Shown in pieces: positions 17,605 through 28,053 of a stretch of 64,000 nucleotides of DNA (positions are counted from its first letter, which is position 1; each line of letters opens with the position of its first letter). Position numbers and translations under genes: made by a program. The DNA is from Heliomicrobium modesticaldum Ice1 (GTDB taxonomy: Bacteria; Bacillota; Desulfitobacteriia; Heliobacteriales; Heliobacteriaceae), in the NCBI RefSeq assembly GCF_000019165.1, contig NC_010337.2:2216001-2280000 (forward strand), in the 5' to 3' direction. The notes below the pieces were generated by a model, which did no database searches, had not been told where the DNA came from, and saw nothing but the letters and a program-made list of their open reading frames with translations.

Positions 17605-17886
17605 ATGGCTGTGACACCGGAACTGGTGATCCAATTGGGGCGCGACGCCTTGGCCGCCGTTTTGCTGATCTCTGCGCCGCTCCTGGGCGCCAGCTTGCTT
17701 GTCGGTCTGGTGATCAGCGTTTTTCAGGCGACCACTCAGATTCAGGAAGCGACGCTCACTTTTGTACCGAAGATCATCGCCGTCCTCGTCGTCATTCTCC
17801 TCTTTGGCCCTTGGATGTTGGAGGCGATGATGAAATATGTCGATCAGATGCTGGGCTCTTTGAACACCTACACCTTCATTCGATAA
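17605..17886 (+). CDS. fliQ: Flagellar export gate protein FliQ
   Basis: FliQ is a 93-residue, two-helix component of the export gate. The sequence shows two hydrophobic hairpins (LLISAPLLGASLLVGLVISV and the segment around FVPKIIAVLVVILLFGPWML) and the family motif FQATTQIQEATLTFVPK. An in-frame GTG two codons downstream is an alternative start. Confidence 0.95.
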   Translation: MAVTPELVIQLGRDALAAVLLISAPLLGASLLVGLVISVFQATTQIQEATLTFVPKIIAVLVVILLFGPWMLEAMMKYVDQMLGSLNTYTFIR

Positions 17887-17907
17887 TTACGGGAGAGGAA
17901 ATCAACA

Positions 17908-18708
17908 TTGGAAGCGGTCATCAACATCATGCTCAATCATTTGGATGTGCTGCTCCTGATGATGATCCGGGTGGCCGGCATCTTGGTCTTGGCGCCGGTC
18001 TTCAACTTTCCCGGTTTCAATAACCTGGCGAAGATCGGACTCTCCTTCATGATCGCCTTGATCCTCTTTCTGTCCATGCCGGACGGCGCCTTGCCGGTTC
18101 CCCCGCAGGAGTTGTTCGGCTATGTCATCGTCGTGGCGCAAGAGCTTTTGTTGGGCCTTGCCATCGGTTTTATCCTGCAGCTCCTATTTGCCGCCATTTT
18201 GACAGCGGGCCACCTGATCGATATTCAACTCGGCTTTGGGATCGTCAATATCATCGATCCTCTCTGGGGCGCCCAGGTTCCCATGACCGGTGTGTTTTTG
18301 CAGATCCTCGCTTTATTGATTTTCGTCATTTTTGACGGTCATCTCCTATTGATCCAGGTGCTCGCTGACAGCTTCCGCATCCTGCCGGCGGCGGGCAGTC
18401 CCTTCAGCCTCGCCTTAGCAGGAAGCATCTCCGACTTTATCGTCCGTCTCGTCTCCGGGGTGTTGTTGATCGGCGTTCAGTTGGCCATGCCGATCATCGG
18501 CATCATCCTGATCAACGACATCGCCCTGGGTCTTGTCTCACGGACGGTACCGCAAATGAACCTTTTCGTCATCGGCATTCCCTTGAAAATCATCGTGGGC
18601 GTCGCCTTCTTATGGATTACGCTCCCCTTTTATATCGATGGATTAAACCGTCTGTTTACTCTGAGTTTTACCCAAGTGTCCGATTTCCTGCGGATTCTCA
18701 GCCCATAA
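17908..18708 (+). CDS. fliR: Flagellar export gate protein FliR
   Basis: FliR completes the FliPQR gate. It has 266 residues and about six membrane helices, with conserved pieces VAGILVLAPVFNFPGF and NDIALGLVSRTVPQMNLFVI. The start is TTG at 17908, behind GGGAGAGG. It is a separate gene from flhB, not the FliR-FlhB fusion known in some Clostridia. Confidence 0.96.
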   Translation: MEAVINIMLNHLDVLLLMMIRVAGILVLAPVFNFPGFNNLAKIGLSFMIALILFLSMPDGALPVPPQELFGYVIVVAQELLLGLAIGFILQLLFAAILTAGHLIDIQLGFGIVNIIDPLWGAQVPMTGVFLQILALLIFVIFDGHLLLIQVLADSFRILPAAGSPFSLALAGSISDFIVRLVSGVLLIGVQLAMPIIGIILINDIALGLVSRTVPQMNLFVIGIPLKIIVGVAFLWITLPFYIDGLNRLFTLSFTQVSDFLRILSP

Positions 18709-18742
18709 AATCGCTATAAAAAAGGGCTTCAAAAAAAGAGGG

Positions 18743-19831
18743 ATGAAGCCGATGTTGAAGTGGGACTTGCAGTGGTTTGCCGGTGAAAAAACAGAAAAAC
18801 CGACTGCAAAACGTCGCTCAGAAGCCCGCAAGAAGGGCCAGGTGGCCAAAAGTCAGGAGGTCAACACAGCCCTCATCCTGCTTTTCGGCTTTTTGGCCTT
18901 GCGCAGTCTCGGCGTCCAGACGATGGACGGCATGGAGCGCATGATGGTCTACCTCTTGGGGACGGTGACCTTGGAGGAAGTGACGCCGGTCTCGGTAATC
19001 ACGACGGGCACAACCATCGCGATACGGACCATGCTGATGATTGCGCCTTTTATGCTGGCCGCAATGGCGGCTGGCCTGTTGGCCAGTTACCTGCAGGTAG
19101 GTTTTTTGTTTTCTTCAGAAGGCTTGAAAATGAACTGGGGAAAACTGAACGTCATTGCCGGTCTGAAGAATATTTTTTCTAGCCGTTCGCTTGTCGAATT
19201 GGTCAAATCGCTTCTTAAGGTGTCTGTCATCAGCTATGTGGCCTATTCTGCGGTGGTCAAGCACCTGCATCTCTTTCCCAAGCTTCTCGGCATGGATGTT
19301 CAAACAGCGGTAGCAGCCATTTCCGAAGTCGCCTACGATGTCGGTTTTCGGGTCGCTGTGCTGCTGCTCCTTGTCGCTGCCCTGGACTACGGGTATCAAT
19401 GGTATAAGCATGAAGAATCACTGAAAATGTCGAAACAAGAAGTGAAGGATGAGTTTAAGCAGGCAGAAGGGGATCCCCAGATCAAGAGCAAGATCAAACA
19501 GCGCATGCGCGAAATGGCCATGCGCCGGATGATGCAGGAACTTCCCAAGGCCGACGTAGTGATCACGAACCCGACACACTTCGCCGTGGCGCTAAAATAT
19601 GAAAGCGGAAGCATGACTGCTCCTGTCGTCATCGCCAAAGGACAGGATTATGTGGCCTTGAAGATCCGAGCGGTGGCGCAAGACCACGGGATACCTTTGG
19701 TGGAGGATAAACCGCTGGCCCGGACCTTGTACCGTGCCGTGGAGATCGGTCAAGAAATCCCTGCCGAACTGTTTCAAGCGGTCGCTGAGGTTTTTGCCTT
19801 CGTTTATCGTCTGAAGAAAAAACGAGCCTGA
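18743..19831 (+). CDS. flhB: Flagellar export switch protein FlhB
   Basis: FlhB controls substrate-specificity switching together with FliK. The N-terminus (GEKTEKPTAKRRSEARKKGQ) and four transmembrane helices precede a cytoplasmic domain containing the autocleavage site NPTH at residues 276-279 (VVITNPTHFAVAL). The length of 362 is normal. It lies 34 bases after fliR. Confidence 0.97.
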   Translation: MKPMLKWDLQWFAGEKTEKPTAKRRSEARKKGQVAKSQEVNTALILLFGFLALRSLGVQTMDGMERMMVYLLGTVTLEEVTPVSVITTGTTIAIRTMLMIAPFMLAAMAAGLLASYLQVGFLFSSEGLKMNWGKLNVIAGLKNIFSSRSLVELVKSLLKVSVISYVAYSAVVKHLHLFPKLLGMDVQTAVAAISEVAYDVGFRVAVLLLLVAALDYGYQWYKHEESLKMSKQEVKDEFKQAEGDPQIKSKIKQRMREMAMRRMMQELPKADVVITNPTHFAVALKYESGSMTAPVVIAKGQDYVALKIRAVAQDHGIPLVEDKPLARTLYRAVEIGQEIPAELFQAVAEVFAFVYRLKKKRA

Positions 19832-19877
19832 TTTTCGTTAAGGGAGAATCGGAAGGGACCGGAAAGGATGTGAGTCC

Positions 19878-21938
19878 ATGGCTGCGCCGCAGACCAAGAA
19901 CGGCGCCATCAGTTATACCGATCTCGCTGTGGCCGTCGCCATCCTGGCCACCGTGATCATGATGATCATCCCCTTGAATCCCGTCTTTTTGGATATGTTG
20001 CTCATTTTCAACATCACCATCGCCATGTTGGTCCTGCTGGCTACGATGTTTGTGGAAGGCGCCCTGGAGATCTCCGTCTTTCCTACGCTGCTTCTGATCA
20101 CGACACTCTTTCGGCTGGCCTTGAACGTGTCGTCGACGCGTCTCGTGTTGCTGGAAGGCTATGCGGGACAGGTGATCGAACGGTTTGGCAGCTTTGTTCT
20201 TGGCGGCAGCCCTATCGTCGGTTTCATCGTCTTCGTCATTCTTGTCATCATTCAATTTATCGTCATCACTAAGGGCGCAGAACGGGTGGCCGAGGTGGCG
20301 GCTCGCTTCACCCTTGACGCGATGCCCGGCAAACAGATGGCTATTGACGCCGACCTGAACCAGGGCATGATCAACGAAGCGGAAGCCAAAAAACGCCGGC
20401 GCGATATCCAGCGCGAAGCCGATTTTTACGGCGCCATGGACGGCGCGACGAAGTTCGTCAAGGGTGACGCCATTGCCGGCATCGTCATCTTGATTGTCAA
20501 CATCCTGGGCGGCTTTTTTATCGGGGTGCTGCAAAAGAACCTCTCCGTCAGCCAAGCGGCCATGAAATATACGATTCTGACTGTCGGCGATGGCTTGGTG
20601 ACACAGATCCCAGCGCTCCTCATCTCAACAGCCACCGGTATCATCGTCACCCGGGCTGCCTCTGATTCGAACCTGGGACAGGATCTAACTGGGCAACTGT
20701 TTGGTCGTCCCCGCATCCTCTACATCGGGGCAGGGGTGCTCGCGTTGCTGGGGGTGATCGGCCTCCCGCCTTTTCCGCTCTTTACTATGAGCGCCTTTCT
20801 TGCCTTTCTCGGTTATCAGATGACCCGTGTCAAAGCAGCTACGGCTGTCGCCGAAATTGAGAAAGCCCAGGAGCAGGAGATCGAGGAGATCAAAAAACCG
20901 GAGAACGTCATCTCTCTGCTCAATGTGGATCCTCTTGAACTGGAGATGGGTTATGCCCTGATCCCCCTTGTCGATACCCAGCAGGGGGGAGATCTGCTTG
21001 ACCGCGTCATCATGATCCGGCGTCAGTGCGCCCTGGAATTGGGACTTGTCGTCCCCCCCATCCGCCTGCGAGATAATATGCAGCTGAAGCCCAACGCCTA
21101 TTCCATCAAGATCAAAGGTGTTGAAGTGGCTGGCGGCGAACTGGTGCCCGACCATTATCTGGCCATGGCGCCCGGTTTCGATGACGGTTCCATACCGGGA
21201 ATCGACACCAAAGAACCGGCATTTGGACTTCCCGCCAAGTGGATCACCGCACAGATGCGCGATCAGGCTGAATTGGCCGGCTTCACCGTCGTCGATCCGC
21301 CGAGCGTCATCGCCACCCATCTGACGGAAGTGATCAAGACCCACGCCCACGAAATCCTTGGCCGCCAGGATGTGCAGACCCTGGTCGACCATGTCAAGCA
21401 GACCCACCCGGCCGTCGTATCCGAACTGATCCCCGATCTCCTCAGCCTCGGCGACGTGCAGAAGATCCTGGCCGGATTGCTCAAGGAACGCGTTCCCATC
21501 CGCGACCTGGTCACCATCATGGAAACGCTGGCCGACCATGCCCGCATCACTAAGGACCCCGATGTCTTGATCGAGTATGCCCGCCAGGCTTTGGCCCGTC
21601 AAATCGTCAAACCCTATCTGGTTCCGGGCACGAACGAATTGGCGGTCATTTCTCTGGACCCTTCGCTGGAGAACCGGATCAGGGAAGCGATCCAGCAAAC
21701 GGAGCAGGGCACCTACCTGGCCATCGATCCGATGGAGGCGCAGCAGATACTCTCCGCCCTTTCTTCGGAGGTAGAGCGAGTATCCCAAATGGGCTATCAA
21801 CCGGTGGTCCTCTGTGCACCTATTGTTCGCCTTTACTTCAAACGCATGACCGAGCGGGTTGTACCTCATCTGGTTGTTCTGTCTTACAATGAGATCGGCA
21901 CCCAACTGCAAGTACAGACGATTGGGATGGTGAAGTAA
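19878..21938 (+). CDS. flhA: Flagellar export gate protein FlhA
   Basis: FlhA forms the nonameric ring that receives substrates and couples export to proton flow. The product has 686 residues with eight predicted membrane helices in the first ~330 residues, the FHIPEP region (RFTLDAMPGKQMAIDADLNQ), and a long cytoplasmic domain. It is followed 3 bases later by flhF. Confidence 0.97.
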   Translation: MAAPQTKNGAISYTDLAVAVAILATVIMMIIPLNPVFLDMLLIFNITIAMLVLLATMFVEGALEISVFPTLLLITTLFRLALNVSSTRLVLLEGYAGQVIERFGSFVLGGSPIVGFIVFVILVIIQFIVITKGAERVAEVAARFTLDAMPGKQMAIDADLNQGMINEAEAKKRRRDIQREADFYGAMDGATKFVKGDAIAGIVILIVNILGGFFIGVLQKNLSVSQAAMKYTILTVGDGLVTQIPALLISTATGIIVTRAASDSNLGQDLTGQLFGRPRILYIGAGVLALLGVIGLPPFPLFTMSAFLAFLGYQMTRVKAATAVAEIEKAQEQEIEEIKKPENVISLLNVDPLELEMGYALIPLVDTQQGGDLLDRVIMIRRQCALELGLVVPPIRLRDNMQLKPNAYSIKIKGVEVAGGELVPDHYLAMAPGFDDGSIPGIDTKEPAFGLPAKWITAQMRDQAELAGFTVVDPPSVIATHLTEVIKTHAHEILGRQDVQTLVDHVKQTHPAVVSELIPDLLSLGDVQKILAGLLKERVPIRDLVTIMETLADHARITKDPDVLIEYARQALARQIVKPYLVPGTNELAVISLDPSLENRIREAIQQTEQGTYLAIDPMEAQQILSALSSEVERVSQMGYQPVVLCAPIVRLYFKRMTERVVPHLVVLSYNEIGTQLQVQTIGMVK

Positions 21939-21941
21939 GTC

Positions 21942-23246
21942 TTGCGGGTCAAACGATTCGTCGCGCCGACGGTGCAGGAAGCCATGAACAAAATGAAACA
22001 GGAAATGGGCAAAGATGCCGTTATCCTCCACACCCGGAAGATCAAAGAGGGTGGCATCTTGGGGTTCTTCGCCCGAGAGATGGTGGAAATCACCGGTGCG
22101 GTGGAAGACAGCGCCGTCATCGCCCGGGAGGCTGCTTCACGTGAATCTGTCGGTCCTGCCCGAGCCAACGAGCCCCAGGGACTGCTTCGACCTGGCGAAC
22201 TGCCCGGAAAGGGCGAGCCTTTGAGGCGCCTACCGCTCGCTAACCCTGCCGGCGCCTCTCGCTCCGGCGGTACCCTTCGCCCCGACGACGTGATCGCCGG
22301 CGCGGGGTTGGCGACCGGAGGGGAGATCGTAAAAAAAAGTGAATCGGAAGGAAAAAGCAGCCAGGGCGTCATAGACACAGAGCTCAAACAGATAAAAATG
22401 TTGATGGGCGAGATCCTCGGACGACTGCACGAAGGGGAGGCAACCCTTCCCGTCGAACTGTATATGGCCTTCAAACGTCTGCGAGAAAATGAGGTCGACG
22501 AGGCCTTGGCTCGTCAGATCATACGGCAGATCTTCGAAGGCAACGACGGACAAAATGGCTGGAATCCCGAGCGAGTGCGCCGGCTCGTGTTGGCTCAGTT
22601 GGCGTCTATTCTAGGACAACCTCGGCCGATTTTTTTACCGGACTCTGGCAAAAGCCAGGAAGTCGTCATGATGGTCGGTCCTACCGGCGTAGGGAAGACA
22701 ACGACCATCGCCAAACTGGCAGCGACCTTTTCCATCGTCAACCGGCGCAAAGTGGGATTGATCACAGCCGATACCTACCGGATTGCCGCAGTAGAACAGT
22801 TAAAGACCTTCGGTGACATCATCGGCGTTCCCGTTGATGTCGTTTTCACGCCCCAGGCGCTGCGTTCCGCTATCGAACGTCACCGGGATAAGGAACTGCT
22901 CTTGGTGGATACGGCAGGGCGGAGCCACAAGAACGACAGCCAGTTGGAAGAATTGGCTGCCTATGTGGAACAGAGTCAACCGAGCCACTCCATCCTGGTG
23001 TTGTCGGCTACGACAAAATTCAAGGATTTGCTCCAGATCACCGAGGGCTTCTCTCGGATGAATATCGACCGCTACCTTTTTACGAAGCTTGATGAGACGA
23101 ATCATTATGGTTCTATCCTGAACTTGATTCATAGAACAGGCAAATCGCTTTCTTATATCACCACCGGGCAGAACGTGCCCGATGATATGGAGGTCGCCGA
23201 CCCGAATAAACTGTCCAATCTGATCTATGGAGAGACGAACCAATGA
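21942..23246 (+). CDS. flhF: SRP-like GTPase FlhF
   Basis: FlhF is the SRP-family GTPase that sets flagellum number and position. The 434-residue product has an N-terminal basic domain (MRVKRFVAPTVQEAMNKMKQ), a variable low-complexity B-domain (about residues 60-145) and the NG domain with G1 GPTGVGKTT at 246-254, DTAGR (G3) and TKLDET (G4). The start is TTG at 21942. Its stop overlaps the ATG of flhG (ATGA), linking the numerically antagonistic pair. Confidence 0.95.
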   Translation: MRVKRFVAPTVQEAMNKMKQEMGKDAVILHTRKIKEGGILGFFAREMVEITGAVEDSAVIAREAASRESVGPARANEPQGLLRPGELPGKGEPLRRLPLANPAGASRSGGTLRPDDVIAGAGLATGGEIVKKSESEGKSSQGVIDTELKQIKMLMGEILGRLHEGEATLPVELYMAFKRLRENEVDEALARQIIRQIFEGNDGQNGWNPERVRRLVLAQLASILGQPRPIFLPDSGKSQEVVMMVGPTGVGKTTTIAKLAATFSIVNRRKVGLITADTYRIAAVEQLKTFGDIIGVPVDVVFTPQALRSAIERHRDKELLLVDTAGRSHKNDSQLEELAAYVEQSQPSHSILVLSATTKFKDLLQITEGFSRMNIDRYLFTKLDETNHYGSILNLIHRTGKSLSYITTGQNVPDDMEVADPNKLSNLIYGETNQ

Positions 23247-24130
23247 AAGATCAAGCCGAAAAGCTGCGGATCATGATGAACAACATGCGGCAGACGACGG
23301 AACGGACAATTCGAGGCGACTCACCAGCGACGAGGATGATCTGCGTATCCAGCGGAAAGGGGGGTGTCGGCAAGACCAACCTGACGCTGAATCTCGGTCT
23401 GGCCATGATCGATTACGGGATGCGGGTCATGATCCTTGACGCCGACATGGGTATGGCCAACATCGACGTGATCTTAGGGAAGGTACCTCCTTATAACCTG
23501 TACCATGTGATCCGCGGGGCGAAGACACTCGATGAGGTGGTCTTTACTGGACCAAAAGGGATCCAGACCATCTCCGGCGGTTCAGGCGTTGCCGAACTGG
23601 CCGATTTAAGCGCCAAGGAATTGGATGATTTTATTTCCCGATTGTCTGTGATGGAGAGTACTGCCGACATTTTTCTGATCGATACGGGCGCTGGCATTTC
23701 CCGGAACGTTCTCTCCTATATACTCGCATCTGATGAACTGCTGGTCGTCACCACCCCGGAACCTACGGCCATCACCGACGCCTACGGCTTGATCAAGTCA
23801 GTCGATGCCTTGCAACGAGGTAAGCCGATCTCCGTGGTCATCAACCGTGTCGACGATGAAAAAGAAGGCGACATGGTGGCAAAAAAATTATCCAAGGCTG
23901 TTTCCCAGTTTTTGCAGCGAGACATCTTGATCGTCGGCACGATTCCCGATGATCCATCGGTACCGAAAGCGGTCAAGTCCCAGATGCCCTTCTATTTGCA
24001 AAATGCCTACTCCCCGGCATCTTTGGCCCTTTCGCGGTTGGCGGCAACCCTCTGCAGCCTGCCGGTAAGACCCGAAACAGGAGGGGGAATCACCCGATTG
24101 TTTCAACAGATGAAAAGCTTTTTTCGGTAA
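23243..24130 (+). CDS. flhG: MinD-like ATPase FlhG (YlxH)
   Basis: FlhG (YlxH/FleN) is a MinD/ParA-type ATPase that works with FlhF and, in Bacillus, helps load FliY-FliM into the C-ring. The 295-residue sequence has the deviant Walker A GKGGVGKTN (residues 38-46), DADMGMANIDVILG, and DTGAGISRNV. A short N-terminal segment (KDQAEKLRIMMNNMR) resembles the FlhF-activating DQAxxLR motif. Confidence 0.95.
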   Translation: MKDQAEKLRIMMNNMRQTTERTIRGDSPATRMICVSSGKGGVGKTNLTLNLGLAMIDYGMRVMILDADMGMANIDVILGKVPPYNLYHVIRGAKTLDEVVFTGPKGIQTISGGSGVAELADLSAKELDDFISRLSVMESTADIFLIDTGAGISRNVLSYILASDELLVVTTPEPTAITDAYGLIKSVDALQRGKPISVVINRVDDEKEGDMVAKKLSKAVSQFLQRDILIVGTIPDDPSVPKAVKSQMPFYLQNAYSPASLALSRLAATLCSLPVRPETGGGITRLFQQMKSFFR

Positions 24131-24207
24131 AGCAGGTCAGGCAGGAAAAAAACTAGCCTGCGTGGAAGAAAAACAAAGAGACGGCAGAAAAGTCCGGGAG
24201 TGATCGT

Positions 24208-25350
24208 ATGCCGCAGATCAAAGTGTTGGTTGTCGACGATTCCGCATTTATGCGCAAAGTGATATCGGATATGATTGCTGCCGAACCGGGTATGGTCGTC
24301 GTGGGAACTGCGCGCAACGGGCAGGATGCCTTAGAAAAGATCGGCCAATTGTCTCCTGATGTGCTTACCCTGGATGTGGAAATGCCTGTCATGGATGGCC
24401 TAACCACCTTGGAACGCATCATGGCCTCCCGACCGATGCCGGTCGTCATGCTGTCCAGTTTGACCCAGCAGGGCGCTGACGCCACTATGCAGGCGTTACA
24501 AAAAGGGGCTGTCGATTTTGTCCCGAAACCATCGGGCGCCATCTCCCTCGATATCCACAAGGTCCGCCAGGAATTGATCAGCAAATTAAAAGTAGCAGCC
24601 ATCGCTAAAGTTCGAAGTCGGGCAGTTGATTTCCGAACGCTGAAGCCACCGCTTTCTCCACCGTCGGCAGCGACAATCCCATCGGTTCTACCCGCGCCGG
24701 TTCAGGTTTCAGCGCCGGTCGCTCGGGCCAAAACGCCTCCGGCGATAGGCTCACAGCGGCTGAATAAACTGGTGTTGATCGGCACGTCTACAGGCGGTCC
24801 AAAGGCGCTCTATGAGGTCATTCCCAAACTCCCTGCCGATCTCGGCGCGGCTGTCCTTATCGTACAGCACATGCCTCCCGGCTTCACCCGCTCGCTGGCG
24901 GAGCGTCTCGATGCCGCATCGGTCCTGAAGGTGAAAGAGGCTCAAGACGGCGAAGAGATTCAACCGGGTGTCGTCTATATCGCGCCGGGCGACTATCATT
25001 TCAAGGTGACCATGGCGGAACAGCCAGGCGCTGGACGGACACTCCGGGTGAAATTGACTCAGGAACCGCCCGTAGGCGGACATAGACCGGCTGTGGATGT
25101 GATGATGCTCTCCGTTGCCCAGCAATTCTGGTCTCATATGGTGGGAGTAATTTTGACCGGGATGGGTGGAGATGGGACGGAAGGAATGAAGATGATCAAG
25201 AGTCGTCAGGGACGTACGATTGCGGAGGATGCCTCGACTTGTGTGGTTTTCGGGATGCCGAAAGTGGCCATCGAATCAGGCTGTGTTGACAAGGTAGTCC
25301 CCCTAACCGGCGTCGCCGATGAGATAGTAAAATCATTGCAGGACAGATAG
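24208..25350 (+). CDS. cheB: Chemotaxis methylesterase CheB
   Basis: CheB removes methyl groups from chemoreceptors and deamidates glutamines. The N-terminal receiver has phospho-acceptor D56 (VLTLDVEMPVMDG). A proline-rich linker (about 145-185) follows. The C-terminal esterase domain has the triad S194 (IGTSTGGP), H221 (IVQHMPPG) and D322 (LTGMGGDG). The length of 380 is typical. No cheR is present in the window. Confidence 0.96.
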   Translation: MPQIKVLVVDDSAFMRKVISDMIAAEPGMVVVGTARNGQDALEKIGQLSPDVLTLDVEMPVMDGLTTLERIMASRPMPVVMLSSLTQQGADATMQALQKGAVDFVPKPSGAISLDIHKVRQELISKLKVAAIAKVRSRAVDFRTLKPPLSPPSAATIPSVLPAPVQVSAPVARAKTPPAIGSQRLNKLVLIGTSTGGPKALYEVIPKLPADLGAAVLIVQHMPPGFTRSLAERLDAASVLKVKEAQDGEEIQPGVVYIAPGDYHFKVTMAEQPGAGRTLRVKLTQEPPVGGHRPAVDVMMLSVAQQFWSHMVGVILTGMGGDGTEGMKMIKSRQGRTIAEDASTCVVFGMPKVAIESGCVDKVVPLTGVADEIVKSLQDR

Positions 25351-25380
25351 TTTGGCAACTATGGAGGTGTGAAGATCGAG

Positions 25381-27489
25381 ATGGATATGTCACAATACAT
25401 GGACATGTTTATGGAGGAGTCTCGAGAGCATCTGCAGGCGCTCAACCAAAAAATACTGGAGTTGGAAGACAACCCGCAGGAGTTGGCGATCCTTGACGAG
25501 ATCTTTCGTTCCGCCCATACCTTAAAGGGTATGTCGGCGACAATGGGCTTTGAACGCATCGCCGAACTCACCCATGAGATGGAGAATGTCCTGTCTGTGC
25601 TTAGAGGATCCCAGGTGAACGTGAACACCGCCATCGTCGATCTGCTTTTTCGCTGCCTCGACGCCTTGGAGAGCATGGTGGAAGCGATCAGCAGCGGTGA
25701 GGCAGGGAATAGGGACATCTCAGAACTGGTTGTCCAACTGCGCAAAGCAGGTCAAGGTCAACTGGCCGATGTGGACGCCGCGACCAACGTGAGGAAAGCG
25801 GGGGCGGTTGGCGTGAGTGAACCGAAACAAACGGAAGAGGTGACCCTTCCGGTCCTGGGCGGACCGGAAGTCCTCAACGCTTTCGAAATCAACCAGTACG
25901 ATCTTACATTGCTCCATGAAGCACAGCGGAAACATTTCAGTGCATACCATATTCAAGTGGAGTTGGCGCCTGGGTGTGTGATGAAATCTGCCCGGGCATA
26001 CATGGTTTTTCGCAACCTGGAGGAAATCGGCGAGATTATCAAGTCGGTGCCTTCGGCTCAGGAGTTGGAGGATGAAAAATTCGACACCTCCTTTCAAGTG
26101 GTCATCGTCACTCGCCAGGATGAGGTGAGCGTCCGCAAGACCCTTGATTCTATCGCTGAAGTGCGTGTCAAGGCGATCACGCCGCTCAACATCGGCGATG
26201 TGCGCATCCAGGAAGGACAGGAAACCGACGTGGCTGCCCATTCCGAGACAGAACAGGACGCTGTAATGGCGCGTGATCCCTCCGCCTCCGAGAAAGCGCG
26301 TCCGACCGCCGGTCCCGGGGCCCAGGAGGTGCGCAAGACGAAGGGCAGCCAGACGGTCCGTGTGGATATCGAACGCCTGGATAATCTGATGAACCTCGTC
26401 GGTGAACTGGTCATCAACAAAACGCGCCTGGAACAGATCTCCACGACGAGCAACCTCACCGAATTGAATGAGACCATCGAGCATATCGACCGGATCACCA
26501 CAGACCTGCAAAACGTGGTCATGAAAGTCCGCATGGTGCCCATCGAACAGGTCTTCAACCGCTTTCCCCGCATGGTGCGTGACTTGGCGAAAGAGCTGGG
26601 GAAAGAGATCAACCTCATCGTCGAGGGCAAAGAGACAGAATTGGACCGCACCGTCATCGACGAAATCGGCGATCCCTTAGTCCATTTGATCCGCAACGCT
26701 ATCGACCACGGCGTGGAAATGCCTGATGTTCGTCGGCAAAAGGGAAAACCTGTCGAAGCGGTCGTCCGCCTGGTGGCCAAACACGAAGGGAACAACGTCA
26801 TCATCGAGGTAGAAGACGACGGCAGGGGCATGGATCCGCAGGTGCTGCGGACCAAAGCGATTCAAAAAGGGCTGCTCACCGTCAAAGAGGCGGAACAGTT
26901 GGATGATCAAGGCGCTCTTAACCTGATCTTCCTGGCAGGCTTCTCAACAGCGGAAAAGGTGTCTGACGTGTCCGGCCGCGGCGTCGGTCTTGACGCGGTA
27001 CGGACCAAGATCGAATCGCTCAGCGGTTCCGTGGAGATCGAAACGAGACTGAATGCGGGAACAAAATTCAAAATCCGACTGCCGCTGACCTTGGCCATCA
27101 TCCAAGCCCTGCTGGTCAATGTGGGCGACGAGATCTACGCCATTCCCCTTGGCACCATCGACGAAACGACGAGCATCATCCCCGGGCAGATCAAAAACGT
27201 GCAGAGCCAGGAGGTTGTCCTGCTGCGCGGGAATGTGCTTCCCCTGATCCGTCTGGACAAAGTCCTCGAAGTGCCCAAAGCAGCTGAGGCACCGGAAGAG
27301 CTCTATGTGGTCGTCGTCCGCAAGGGGGAAAAGAAAGCCGGCCTGATCGTCGACTCCTTGATCGGACAACAGGAGATCGTCATCAAATCGCCCGGCAAGC
27401 TGTTGCAAGGCATCAGCGGCATTGCCGGGGCGGCGATCCTGGGCAACGGCCACGTTTCTCTGATTCTCGACGTCGGCACACTGTTTTAG
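25381..27489 (+). CDS. cheA: Chemotaxis histidine kinase CheA
   Basis: CheA is the chemotaxis kinase. The product (about 702 residues) has a P1 domain with H46 ([13 protein letters not shown]), a P2 region, a P3 dimer helix pair, a P4 ATPase ([13 protein letters not shown]-box; DDGRGMD G1; [10 protein letters not shown]2) and a P5 CheW-like domain. I start at the ATG at 25381 (MDMSQYMD), matching the Bacillus N-terminus. A GTG four codons upstream abuts the GGAGGT site. Confidence 0.96.
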   Translation: MDMSQYMDMFMEESREHLQALNQKILELEDNPQELAILDEIFRSAHTLKGMSATMGFERIAELTHEMENVLSVLRGSQVNVNTAIVDLLFRCLDALESMVEAISSGEAGNRDISELVVQLRKAGQGQLADVDAATNVRKAGAVGVSEPKQTEEVTLPVLGGPEVLNAFEINQYDLTLLHEAQRKHFSAYHIQVELAPGCVMKSARAYMVFRNLEEIGEIIKSVPSAQELEDEKFDTSFQVVIVTRQDEVSVRKTLDSIAEVRVKAITPLNIGDVRIQEGQETDVAAHSETEQDAVMARDPSASEKARPTAGPGAQEVRKTKGSQTVRVDIERLDNLMNLVGELVINKTRLEQISTTSNLTELNETIEHIDRITTDLQNVVMKVRMVPIEQVFNRFPRMVRDLAKELGKEINLIVEGKETELDRTVIDEIGDPLVHLIRNAIDHGVEMPDVRRQKGKPVEAVVRLVAKHEGNNVIIEVEDDGRGMDPQVLRTKAIQKGLLTVKEAEQLDDQGALNLIFLAGFSTAEKVSDVSGRGVGLDAVRTKIESLSGSVEIETRLNAGTKFKIRLPLTLAIIQALLVNVGDEIYAIPLGTIDETTSIIPGQIKNVQSQEVVLLRGNVLPLIRLDKVLEVPKAAEAPEELYVVVVRKGEKKAGLIVDSLIGQQEIVIKSPGKLLQGISGIAGAAILGNGHVSLILDVGTLF

Positions 27490-27501
27490 GAGGTGAGGGC
27501 C

Positions 27502-27960
27502 GTGGAAAAAAAGGATCTTCCCGATGAGCGTCAACTGGTTGCATTCACCCTGGCTGGTGAAGAATATGCCGTCGACATCCATTACGTGCAAGAGATCGAC
27601 CGATTACTGAACATCACCCGGGTGCCCAAAGCCCCCTTTTACGTGGAAGGCGTCATCAACCTGCGCGGGAATGTCGTTCCTGTGATCGACCTGCGGAAAC
27701 GGTTCGCACTGCCTCCGCGGGAGACGACCGATCGAACGCGGATCATCATCGTCAAAGTCAAAGAAATCACCGTGGGCATCATCGTCGACGGTGTGTCGGA
27801 AGTGACGCGCATCCCTTCCACTGCTGTCGAACCGCCGCCCGGTCTATGCGGAAGCGTCGACCTTGATTTCATCCATGGTGTCGGCAAACTGGGTGAGCGG
27901 CTGTTGATTCTCGTCAATCTGGAAAAAGTCATCGATCTCGCCGCTGCGGAAGAGGGGTAA
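27502..27960 (+). CDS. cheW: Chemotaxis coupling protein CheW
   Basis: CheW links chemoreceptors to CheA. The product (about 152 residues) shows FTLAGEEYAVDIHYVQEI, the conserved VEGVINLRGNVVPVIDLR and a C-terminal VNLEKVIDL strand. I use the GTG at 27502, correctly spaced from TTAGGAGGTGAG. An upstream GTG at 27493 lies inside that site. cheC, which follows cheW in Bacillus, is missing here. Confidence 0.95.
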   Translation: MEKKDLPDERQLVAFTLAGEEYAVDIHYVQEIDRLLNITRVPKAPFYVEGVINLRGNVVPVIDLRKRFALPPRETTDRTRIIIVKVKEITVGIIVDGVSEVTRIPSTAVEPPPGLCGSVDLDFIHGVGKLGERLLILVNLEKVIDLAAAEEG

Positions 27961-27987
27961 ATCGCGGCAGGAATCGAAACATCGCTT

Positions 27988-28027
27988 GCCGCCCCATGAA
28001 CGTCGGTTCATGCCCGTTCATGGCGGC
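27988..28027. repeat. Nested inverted repeat between cheW and cheD
   Basis: CATGAAC GTCG GTTCATG (27995-28012) is a perfect 7-bp stem-loop. The outer bases GCCGCC (27988-27993) and GGCGGC (28022-28027), with ATGAACG and CGTTCAT, form an alternative longer stem. This looks like mutually exclusive RNA folds just upstream of the cheD ribosome site. Function unknown. Confidence 0.5.
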
Positions 28028-28053
28028 TTCAGGTGTGAAGGGATGATGGAGGC

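Noticed and set aside
19629..20555. Long open frame on the - strand opposite flhB/flhA
   Set aside because: It has His/Asp/Gln-rich composition typical of an antisense shadow, no ribosome site, and flhB and flhA are unambiguous on the + strand.
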